Of a stretch of DNA of 8,274 nucleotides, positions 1 to 5,279 are shown piece by piece (the first letter of the stretch is position 1; each line of letters starts with the position of its first letter). The notes beneath the pieces are model-generated. The model was given only the letters and a program-made list of their open reading frames with translations, had not been told where the DNA came from and did not search any database. The stretch lies in assembly GCA_905214365.1 (NCBI GenBank), contig CAJMMH010000116.1, positions 1 to 8,274 of the forward strand, written 5' to 3'. The position numbers were made by a program, and so were the translations under genes. Origin of the DNA: an uncultured bacterium. GTDB lineage: Bacteria; Bacillota; Clostridia; Lachnospirales; Lachnospiraceae.

Positions 1-61
1 GTGGGAAACCACAGAGATGCCAAGGTACGGTTTCAGGCATCTTACTTATCAGCGAGACCGT
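1..61 (+). ncRNA. possible structured RNA: hairpin plus H-type pseudoknot
   Basis: Bases 1-12 can form a four-pair hairpin with a GAAA tetraloop (GTGG/CCAC). Bases 15-21 (AGATGCC) pair perfectly with 36-42 (GGCATCT). Within the loop of that stem, 27-34 (ACGGTTTC) can pair with 54-61 (GAGACCGT), giving eight pairs with one G-U. The linkers are 5, 1 and 11 nt, a compatible geometry for a classical H-type pseudoknot. It lies about 47 nt upstream of the start codon of the small basic protein gene, so it may be its 5' leader, or the 3' part of an RNA that begins before the window. I do not recognise a known riboswitch class in it. Pairing is seen directly; function is inference. Confidence 0.35.
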
Positions 62-72
62 TCAAATGTAAC

Positions 73-94
73 AACCATGAAGGAACCATGAAGA
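73..94 (+). repeat. tandem 11-bp duplication before the small ORF
   Basis: AACCATGAAGG at 73-83 is followed directly by AACCATGAAGA at 84-94, identical in 10 of 11 positions. Each copy contains an ATG (77 and 88). The first opens only a four-codon frame (M-K-E-P-stop). The second is in frame with the small ORF and is an alternative, less likely start for it. Confidence 0.6.
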
Positions 95-108
95 AAGGCG
101 GTATTAAT

Positions 109-315
109 ATGAAATCATACGTATCAATTGACAAACGAAGCAAAAAAGCCCAGAAACAATACTATTCCGCTCAGCGAAGCACCTGGGGCAGCCTGAATCC
201 GGTTACAAGAACAGTGCCGAACGGAAAAGCATACAAGCGCAGCCGAGATAAACAAACAGAACGAAAAATCGTCAGAGAGTTTCAAGATCACTCCCTGACG
301 ATTTTCTTTAGTTAA
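109..315 (+). CDS. small basic hypothetical protein (68 aa)
   Basis: Unrecognised function. The protein is 68 residues long, rich in Lys, Arg, Ser, Gln and Tyr, with no membrane segment and no cysteine. It starts MKSYVSIDKRSKKAQKQYY and contains the segment LNPVTRTVPNGKAY. The composition suggests a nucleic-acid- or ribosome-associated small protein, but that is inference only. The ATG at 109 is chosen because a purine-rich stretch (AAAGGCGG, 94-101) lies about 7 bases upstream. The frame stays open to the left edge, with a possible ATG at 88 and a GTG at base 1, but the residues these would add do not look like a conserved start. The last 14 codons overlap the terminator hairpin at 265-305, and the stop codon overlaps the end of the convergent gene by 8 bp. 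It is the only complete rightward gene in the window. Confidence 0.65.
   Translation: MKSYVSIDKRSKKAQKQYYSAQRSTWGSLNPVTRTVPNGKAYKRSRDKQTERKIVREFQDHSLTIFFS
265..305. terminator. bidirectional intrinsic terminator
   Basis: Bases 265-279 pair with 291-305 over 15 positions with one A-C mismatch (276/294); the loop is 11 nt (280-290). The core is CGTCAG.GAG against CTC.CTGACG. The rightward transcript runs into ATTTTCTTTA and the leftward transcript into ATTTTTCGTTC, so the site can end both converging transcripts. It lies inside the 3' end of the rightward small gene and 2 bases beyond the stop of the leftward 154-residue gene. Confidence 0.8.
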
Positions 316-772
316 CCGAAATGCCGTCAAACGACTCTTCCAGATAGTCATTTGGTTCCCGGTCATAGTAATGGAATCGAGTGACCCGGTCATTCAGCTG
401 ACGGCATCCGGCAAGCGTAAGCTGCTCTTCGGTCTCCTTTATAGACGCCTTGCAGTAGCTATCTGCCGGACGCCGGATGTAGTAACGGAATGAAAACAGA
501 TCACGCTGCTCAACCGCGTCTTCTTTGGCTGTCCAGAACTCATGGTACGAAGTGAAGCGACGCTTGACAAAGTCCGCTTCAAACCGGGCATAACCGTCTT
601 CATTTTCGTAGATGAACTGCCGTGTCCCGTCTTTTCGGATCAATTCCAGGTAGGAAAAGATTTCTTCGTCTTCCTCACCCGGGGTACAGCAGGCAACATT
701 AAATACTCTGTCGTTGATGACATGGCCTTTGCGCCATGCCATTACGTTTTCTGTTGTGATTGCTTCAATCAT
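308..772 (-). CDS. hypothetical protein (154 aa), downstream partner of the kinase-like gene
   Basis: I do not recognise the family. The protein is 154 residues, acidic and aromatic-rich, with no signal peptide or membrane segment, so it is probably cytosolic. It opens MIEAITTENVMAWRKGHVI and has a central charged stretch (FEADFVKRRFTSYHEFW, about residues 65-80) followed by FSFRYYIRRPADSYCKA. The start at 772 is fixed by a GAGGT ribosome binding site (777-781) that overlaps the TGA stop of the upstream kinase-like gene (780-782). The gap between the two genes is 7 bp, which predicts one transcript and translational coupling. The tight coupling suggests a role linked to the kinase-like protein, but this is inferred from position alone. 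The gene ends at the shared bidirectional terminator. Confidence 0.7.
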   Translation of the reverse strand: MIEAITTENVMAWRKGHVINDRVFNVACCTPGEEDEEIFSYLELIRKDGTRQFIYENEDGYARFEADFVKRRFTSYHEFWTAKEDAVEQRDLFSFRYYIRRPADSYCKASIKETEEQLTLAGCRQLNDRVTRFHYYDREPNDYLEESFDGISVN

Positions 773-779
773 AAAGACC

Positions 780-1415
780 TCACTGTGCGTCTTTGCGCTC
801 TTTCAGCTTCAGGAACTCAAGGATCGCGTCAACCGTTCCTTCCGGTCCGAGTACACTGCTGTTGATGCAGAAATCATAGCTGCGCGCGTCGCCCCAGGTC
901 TTGCTGGAATAATAGTTGTAATAATTGGAACGCTTCTTATCGGTCTTTACGATGATATCCTTCGCCTTTTCCGGCGTCTTATCGTAGAGTTTGGAAATGT
1001 ACTTGATTTTATCTTCCATGTTTCCGGAAATAAAGATCGAGGTCACGTTCGGATAATCCGCAAGCGCATAGTCAGCGCAGCGGCCAACAATAACACAGCT
1101 TTCCGTATCAGCCAGGTGCTTGATTGCCTCGAACTGTGCAAGGAAAACCTTGTGGTTCAGCGGCATATCAACAAAGGATGATGTAGAATATCCCATCGAG
1201 TAGCTGTCCATGACCAGGGAGTACAGAAAGCTTCTGGTCGGGCGCTCATCGTGAGCCTCAAACAGCTCCTCACACAGACCACTCTGCTTTGCAGCCAGTG
1301 TCAGCAATTCCTTATCATAGCATTTAATTCCAAGCTTTTCTGCCAGGCGGTTTCCGATCAAGCGGCCGCCGCTTCCACATTCTCTTCCGATTGTAATAAC
1401 TTTGTTTCCTTTCAT
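780..1415 (-). CDS. cytidylate kinase-like family protein
   Basis: A 211-residue P-loop protein of the cytidylate kinase-like family, which is common in Clostridia and distinct from the essential Cmk. The N-terminus (VITIGRECGSGGR, residues 6-18) is the characteristic nucleotide-binding loop. Further family-like segments are CYDKELL (32-38), CVIVGRCADY (107-116) and the basic, tyrosine-rich lid region TDKKRSNYYNYYSSKTWGD (158-176), followed by SYDFCINSS (179-187). A phosphotransfer activity on a nucleotide or another small substrate is expected from the fold; the actual substrate is not known. The ATG at 1415 is chosen over an in-frame GTG at 1433 because a strong GGAAGGAG site (1424-1431) lies 8 bases before it and would be inside the longer version. 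It is the first gene of a two-gene unit with its own promoter and a structured leader. Confidence 0.88.
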   Translation of the reverse strand: MKGNKVITIGRECGSGGRLIGNRLAEKLGIKCYDKELLTLAAKQSGLCEELFEAHDERPTRSFLYSLVMDSYSMGYSTSSFVDMPLNHKVFLAQFEAIKHLADTESCVIVGRCADYALADYPNVTSIFISGNMEDKIKYISKLYDKTPEKAKDIIVKTDKKRSNYYNYYSSKTWGDARSYDFCINSSVLGPEGTVDAILEFLKLKERKDAQ

Positions 1416-1427
1416 AGCAAGATCTCC

Positions 1428-1454
1428 TTCCACTCATAGCATTTCTACTCATAG
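1428..1454 (-). repeat. 12-bp direct repeat around the ribosome binding site
   Basis: On the minus strand CTATGAGTAGAA (1454-1443) and CTATGAGTGGAA (1439-1428) repeat with a 15-base period, with one difference in 12. The second copy runs into the GGAAGGAG ribosome binding site of the kinase-like gene. It may be a local duplication or a protein- or RNA-binding site. Confidence 0.55.
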
Positions 1455-1462
1455 AATGAAAC

Positions 1463-1514
1463 CAGCCGCCAGAGACGGTTCTTTGGCGGCTGTCATTACA
1501 GGTAAGCCTGTAAT
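1463..1514 (-). promoter_or_regulatory. leader with two adjacent stable hairpins
   Basis: Two hairpins lie in the predicted leader of the kinase-like gene. The first in transcript order is ATTACAGG/CCTGTAAT (1495-1502 with 1507-1514), eight perfect pairs and a 4-nt loop. The second is 1463-1474 with 1481-1492, twelve pairs (core CAGCCGCCA/TGGCGGCTG, one G-U) and a 6-nt loop. After the second hairpin the leftward transcript reads GGTTTCATTCTAT, a weak U-rich tract. It could therefore be a modest terminator for read-through from rluD, an attenuator, or an mRNA-stabilising structure. I recognise no known riboswitch here. Confidence 0.55.
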
Positions 1515-1533
1515 TCCGTTCTCATCTGGCTAC

Positions 1534-1562
1534 ATTATATACGATTTTGACGTAAAAAGCAA
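1534..1562 (-). promoter_or_regulatory. sigma-A type promoter of the kinase-like unit
   Basis: On the minus strand a perfect TATAAT (1539-1534) follows TTGCTT (1562-1557) with a 17-base spacer. The -35 matches the TTGACA consensus in three positions, the -10 in all six. It is placed just after the rluD stop codon and about 120 bases ahead of the kinase-like start codon. Confidence 0.65.
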
Positions 1563-1577
1563 CTATTATGAGAAAAT

Positions 1578-2678
1578 TTATAATATTTCAAGCAGCTTTT
1601 GAAAATAAGCAGGCAATGGTGCTGTTACTTCCAGATATTCTCCGGTAGATGGATGGCGGAAACCAAGAATGTAGGCGTGCAGAGTCTGTCCTTCCAGCGA
1701 AAACGGTTGGCGAGCCGGTCCGTACACGGTATCGCCGAGCAGCGGATGACCGATGGAACTCATATGGACACGGATCTGATGGGTGCGCCCGGTTTCTAAG
1801 CGGCATTCGATCCAGGTATAGTTCTGGAAGCGTTTTAATACCCGGTAATGCGTGACGGCATGTTTTCCGTTTTTCTGGTTAATTGCCATTTTTTTCCGGT
1901 CGGTCGGGTGACGGCCGATCGGCGCGTCAATCACGCCTTCATCCTCACGGAATCCGCCGTATACAATTGCGTAGTAACGCCTGGTGACGCTGTGTTCCTT
2001 CAGCTGCTCTGCCAGGCAGACATGAGCCTTGTCATTTTTGCAGGCAACGAGAACTCCAGTTGTATCCTTGTCAATCCGGTGTACAATACCGGGACGCAGG
2101 ATACCGTTAATGCCGGACAGGCTGTCGCGGCAGTGATACATCAGCGCATTGACAAGGGTTCCGCTGTAATGGCCCGCGGCCGGATGCACAACCATCCCTT
2201 TGGGCTTATTGATCAGGATTACATCGTCATCTTCATACAGGATATCCAGAGGAATCGGCTCTGCCTGGATTTCAAACGGCTTCGCCTCCGGAATATGCAG
2301 GACAATCTGATCGCCTGCGCGAAGCTTCATCCCGTTTTTTTCTGCAGCTTTGCCGTTACAAAGCAGATTTTTGTCATCGATCAGCTTCTGAAGACGGGAA
2401 CGTGTGAAATCCGGAAGCTTTGCGGAAAGGTACTTATCCAGACGTACTCCGGCTTCCGCAGGAAGCACTGTCCAGGAATGGATGCTGTTTTCTGCCTCCA
2501 GACTTTCCATTTCCAGACCGTCCGCACTGGTTTCCGGCAGACCGCCTGCGCCAATTCCGCACGGAAAACCTGCCGCTCTGGAAAGGTCATCTGCCGCTTC
2601 CAGTTCATCTTCATCCTCGTCCCATACTTCTACTTCGGATGCCAGCACGTCCGGATTATTTCTGAGCGTTTCCGTCAT
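1578..2678 (-). CDS. rluD: RluA/RluD-family 23S rRNA pseudouridine synthase
   Basis: Converts specific uridines in structured RNA to pseudouridine; members in this position are usually annotated as large-subunit rRNA enzymes. The 366-residue protein has an S4 RNA-binding domain (about 70-130, with VRLDKYLSAKLPDFTRSRLQ) and then the catalytic domain. Diagnostic motifs are INKPKGMVVHPAAGH (156-170), HRIDKDTTGVLV (200-211, catalytic Asp203), RRYYAIVYG (233-241), GRTHQIRVHM (297-306) and HPLLGDTVYG (311-320). The ATG at 2678 is preferred over an upstream frame start at 2720 because of the GAAAGGGGAAAT site just before it. About 65 acidic, low-complexity residues (including VWDEDEDELEAADD) precede the S4 domain, making it longer than typical members of about 300-325 residues. 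Its start overlaps the end of lspA by 23 bp. The exact target uridines are not deducible, and the symbol is assigned at family level. Confidence 0.93.
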   Translation of the reverse strand: MTETLRNNPDVLASEVEVWDEDEDELEAADDLSRAAGFPCGIGAGGLPETSADGLEMESLEAENSIHSWTVLPAEAGVRLDKYLSAKLPDFTRSRLQKLIDDKNLLCNGKAAEKNGMKLRAGDQIVLHIPEAKPFEIQAEPIPLDILYEDDDVILINKPKGMVVHPAAGHYSGTLVNALMYHCRDSLSGINGILRPGIVHRIDKDTTGVLVACKNDKAHVCLAEQLKEHSVTRRYYAIVYGGFREDEGVIDAPIGRHPTDRKKMAINQKNGKHAVTHYRVLKRFQNYTWIECRLETGRTHQIRVHMSSIGHPLLGDTVYGPARQPFSLEGQTLHAYILGFRHPSTGEYLEVTAPLPAYFQKLLEIL

Positions 2679-3225
2679 GTGATTTCCCCTTTCCGAACGG
2701 AAGCAGCAGCTCCAGTTCATGTTCGCGGTAAATAGTAAATAACGCGATCAGAAGCAGGTCTACTGATCCGGTAATATAGCAGTCGGCAACATTGAATACC
2801 GGAAAATCAATCAGCTCTGCGTAAATAAAATCCACCACATACCCGCGGATCAGCCGGTCGGCAATGTTTCCGATTCCGCCGGCAAGGATGCCGACGCAGC
2901 AGATCCGCATCACCTGATATCCGCCGTTTTTCAGGATGTTCCGGTATACCAGGAGAATGTACAGCATCAGGATTCCATTCAGTATGAGCAGAAAGATCCG
3001 GCTGTTTTCTAATGTTCCAAACGCGGCTCCAAAGTTTTCTACATAGGTCAGGCGGAAAATGCCCGGAATCAGGATGAAGTCTGCCTGATCCTTCAGATGA
3101 AGCACTGCTTCATATTTAGTTCCCTGGTCAAGCGCGGTCAGCACCAGAAACAACAGAACGTCTGCCGCTGCTATTTTCCAGGAAATGCCGGAAGCATGAT
3201 GTTTTTTTGTTGTCATGTCTCTCAT
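2656..3225 (-). CDS. lspA: lipoprotein signal peptidase (signal peptidase II)
   Basis: Integral membrane aspartic protease that removes the signal peptide from diacylglyceryl-modified prolipoproteins. The protein is 189 residues with about four membrane segments (roughly 17-33, 76-95, 106-122 and 150-166). The conserved family motifs are all present: LDQGTK (32-37), YVENFGAAFG (61-70), GGIGNIADRLIRGYVVDF (116-133) and FPVFNVADCYI (141-151). Asp123 and Asp148 are the expected catalytic pair. It is slightly longer than the usual 150-165 residues because of a charged N-terminal extension and a basic C-terminal tail. The ATG at 3225 overlaps the aroB TGA in an ATGA arrangement and has a GGAAGGAA site at suitable distance. 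lspA followed by an rluD-type gene is a conserved order in Firmicutes. Confidence 0.96.
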   Translation of the reverse strand: MRDMTTKKHHASGISWKIAAADVLLFLVLTALDQGTKYEAVLHLKDQADFILIPGIFRLTYVENFGAAFGTLENSRIFLLILNGILMLYILLVYRNILKNGGYQVMRICCVGILAGGIGNIADRLIRGYVVDFIYAELIDFPVFNVADCYITGSVDLLLIALFTIYREHELELLLPFGKGKSHDGNAQK

Positions 3226-4319
3226 TCATTTCCTTCCCGGACATAAGCGAGAGCCGCGCGCATTTCGTCCATGGTGACCGTCGTATCAAGATATGCTTCT
3301 CCAAGCTGTTTCAGGAGGACAAAACGGATCACGCCGTTTTTCATTTTTTTATCGTTTTTGGTTGCAGCAAGAGCCGCGTCCACATCAAAACACGCCGCTA
3401 CCGGGAGACCAAACGCAAGGGTGGTATTCCGTATTTCTTCTACATCGCTCCATGCCAGGTTGCCCTTTTTCCAGCTGATGTAAGCGGCTCCGACCATACC
3501 GACCGCAACACACTCGCCATGATACATACTTCCCGCAAGCTGTTTTTCGATTGCGTGGCCAAGTGTATGACCAAAGTTCAGCAGACCGCGGATTCCCTTT
3601 TCGGTCGGATCTTCCTCCACAACCGCGCGCTTGATTTCGCAGTTCCCGCAGTCAATTTTGGTCATGATTTCCGGATCTTTGGACAGAATCGCCTCTTTTT
3701 TGCTCATAATCTCGCTGTAAAAAGCACGGCTTCGGATCAGACCATGCTTGATTACCTCGCCCATACCGGAGCGGTAGGTGCGGTCATCAAGTGTCTTCAG
3801 TACCGATGTATTCATGTAGACAAGACGGGGCATACAAAACGCGCCGACCATGTTTTTATAGCCGTCAAAATCAACGCCGGTCTTTCCGCCAATGCTGCTG
3901 TCTGACTGCGCAAGCAGTGTGGTTGGGATCTGGATAAATGGAATCCCGCGCAGATACGTCGCCGCGGCAAACCCTGCCAGATCACCGACAACACCGCCGC
4001 CGAGCGCCGCGATGTAATCGTTCCGGTCAAACTGCTTCTGAATCAGGAACTCATAAAGGTTCCGTACGGTATCAAGTGTCTTATGAAGCTCACCCTCCGG
4101 AAAGACAAAAAGCTCAACCTGTACTGCGATGTCCGCCAGTCTGCGGCGGATTTCCTCTGCGTACAGAGGCGCGGTTTTGCTGTCGGAAACGATGCAGACC
4201 CGGCGGTGCTCCAGCCCCGCGCCGCAGACACAAGAGGGAAGGCGCTCAAAGGATGTTTCGATTACAATATCGTAAACCGGCCTGCCTGCCGGATCATGCA
4301 CAGTTAATTGTTCTGCCAT
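3222..4319 (-). CDS. aroB: 3-dehydroquinate synthase
   Basis: Second enzyme of the shikimate pathway: converts 3-deoxy-D-arabino-heptulosonate 7-phosphate to 3-dehydroquinate using NAD and a divalent metal, in the cytosol. The 365-residue length is typical. Motifs in order are PEGELHK (74-80), the NAD-binding ALGGGVVGDLAGF (105-117), IPTTLLAQSDSSIGGKTGVD (131-150), GMGEVIKHG (185-193, metal ligand Glu188), NFGHTLGHAIE (248-258) and MYHGECVAVGM (265-275), which supply the metal-binding histidines. The ATG at 4319 has a GGAGGA site 9 bases upstream (4329-4334). It is coupled to lspA by a 4-bp overlap. Between its start and ylmH lies the palindromic element at 4346-4508, whose left end is only about 26 bp from the start codon, so the element forms most of any aroB leader. 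No clear aroB promoter was found. Confidence 0.97.
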   Translation of the reverse strand: MAEQLTVHDPAGRPVYDIVIETSFERLPSCVCGAGLEHRRVCIVSDSKTAPLYAEEIRRRLADIAVQVELFVFPEGELHKTLDTVRNLYEFLIQKQFDRNDYIAALGGGVVGDLAGFAAATYLRGIPFIQIPTTLLAQSDSSIGGKTGVDFDGYKNMVGAFCMPRLVYMNTSVLKTLDDRTYRSGMGEVIKHGLIRSRAFYSEIMSKKEAILSKDPEIMTKIDCGNCEIKRAVVEEDPTEKGIRGLLNFGHTLGHAIEKQLAGSMYHGECVAVGMVGAAYISWKKGNLAWSDVEEIRNTTLAFGLPVAACFDVDAALAATKNDKKMKNGVIRFVLLKQLGEAYLDTTVTMDEMRAALAYVREGNE

Positions 4320-4341
4320 AACAAGATGTCCTCCATTCTTT

Positions 4342-4512
4342 CATAATGTACTCTCGGAATCACGTTGTGCCTGAATTTGTAAGGGAATTTTTTGTCGGAA
4401 GCGCCTGAATTTTTGAGGCGTACGCGGTGCATACGTTGATAAAATTCAGACATCTTCGGCAAAAAATCAGCTGCAAAGCCAGATGCATAAGAGATTCCGA
4501 AAGTACATCATA
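4342..4512. mobile_element. 163-bp palindromic, MITE-like element with CATA flanks
   Basis: The segment 4346-4508 is a long imperfect palindrome centred on 4427. The terminal arms ATGTACTCTCGGAATC (4346-4361) and its complement at 4493-4508 match in 15 of 16 positions. Inner arms 4387-4414 and 4440-4467 match in 21 of 28 without gaps, several of the differences being G-U compatible. A small central hairpin (CGTACGC/GCATACG, 4419-4435) closes the fold. The arms are equally spaced from the centre. CATA occurs directly outside both ends (4342-4345 and 4509-4512), as a 4-bp target duplication would. It encodes no protein. Terminal inverted repeats, small size and flanking repeats fit a miniature inverted-repeat element, but copy number cannot be seen here. 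A large structured RNA between ylmH and aroB is the alternative. Confidence 0.5.
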
Positions 4513-5266
4513 TAAACAGTTCCAGCGATACGCCAGTGCGCCCTTTTTTCGTCAGGCCGCTTCCAGATACAAAGCGGAATTTTCCGAGTCCGCGCACGGA
4601 AACCAGGTCACCCTCCTTCAGCTGAAAGGCGTTGGCAGTAATGCATTTTCTGTTCACGAAGACCTTTTCACTTTCAATATAGCTGACCAGGCGGCTTCTC
4701 GAACCGGAAAACGCAAGGCCGATTACTGCGTCAAGACGCAGAGAGGCGACGGTTCCGGAAATTGGCTTTGTCTCCGGCTGACAGGAAACCTCCGTAAACT
4801 CAATTCTCCTGCATTGGACTGCCGTTCGTCCGACGCGGACCAGATCGCTGCAGATAATATCAGCAGCCGGGTCAAGACAGATCATCAAGCAGCCTCCGTC
4901 CTGAAGGATCAGATCTCCGATTTTTTCCCGCTCGATGCCCAGATTCATCAACGCGCCAAGATAATCCCTGTGTGTCAGATCCCCGGCAAACTTTTTATTC
5001 AGCGGCTCTGCCCTTAATAGAACCAAAGGAGCCGGGATTTGATCCCCGGCTCCTATCGGCTGAAAATATACTGCCTTTCGCTCCGCTGTATCGTACCCGC
5101 CTTCCAGACTCCAGGAAACCGGAGGGAGGCTGCCAACACAATGGGAAAGAAACAGGCTTTGTTCATTCAGGGTCAGGAAGTCGCTGATGACTGCATAATC
5201 ACGCTGCCAGCAGGCATTCGCCAGATCTGACAGATGACTGCAAAGCATCTGCTCTTCTTTTTTCAT
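4508..5266 (-). CDS. ylmH: YlmH family S4-domain RNA-binding protein
   Basis: Homologue of Bacillus YlmH, encoded in the division cluster downstream of sepF and reported in Bacillus to bind stalled 50S-peptidyl-tRNA complexes in ribosome-associated quality control. The 252-residue length fits the family. The characteristic central motif is LTHRDYLGALMNLGIEREKIGD (97-118) and the C-terminal S4 domain is about 175-235 (SLRLDAVIGLAFSGSRSR, then VFVNRK and LKEGDLVSVRGLGKFRF). It ends KKGRTGVSLELFI, as expected for a complete protein. The ATG at 5266 has an AGGAGGA site 4 bases away that fills the 13-bp gap after sepF. The stop codon straddles the right end of the palindromic element: TG comes from the flanking CATA repeat and A is the terminal base of the element. 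Confidence 0.93.
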   Translation of the reverse strand: MKKEEQMLCSHLSDLANACWQRDYAVISDFLTLNEQSLFLSHCVGSLPPVSWSLEGGYDTAERKAVYFQPIGAGDQIPAPLVLLRAEPLNKKFAGDLTHRDYLGALMNLGIEREKIGDLILQDGGCLMICLDPAADIICSDLVRVGRTAVQCRRIEFTEVSCQPETKPISGTVASLRLDAVIGLAFSGSRSRLVSYIESEKVFVNRKCITANAFQLKEGDLVSVRGLGKFRFVSGSGLTKKGRTGVSLELFI

Positions 5267-5279
5267 GGTGTCCTCCTGA

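Noticed and set aside
1..61. tmRNA, RNase P or a known riboswitch at the left edge
   Set aside because: None of the conserved sequence blocks of those RNAs was recognised; only the pairing pattern is supported.
714..1181. Plus-strand open frame of 155 codons with hydrophobic stretches
   Set aside because: Antisense to the kinase-like gene; apparent membrane-like segments arise from the complement of polar codons.
1324..1452. Out-of-frame 42-codon minus-strand frame starting in the first 12-bp repeat and overlapping the kinase-like start
   Set aside because: No ribosome binding site of its own, very basic low-information product, and the kinase-like start has a strong site; an upstream regulatory frame is possible but unsupported.
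1848..2735. Long plus-strand open frame of 295 codons
   Set aside because: It is antisense to rluD and the lspA end, whose conserved motifs are on the minus strand; it has no convincing ribosome binding site and no recognisable domain.
3207..3905. Plus-strand open frame of 232 codons
   Set aside because: Antisense to aroB, which is unmistakable by its motifs; the frame is a by-product of its codon use.
4387..4467. Inner arms of the palindrome as a rho-independent terminator after ylmH
   Set aside because: The T-runs lie within the stems rather than directly after a GC-rich hairpin on the leftward strand, so termination is not convincingly indicated.
4427..5017. Plus-strand open frame of 196 codons that starts in the palindromic element
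   Set aside because: Antisense to ylmH, whose motifs are clear; it is not a transposase and carries no recognisable motif.
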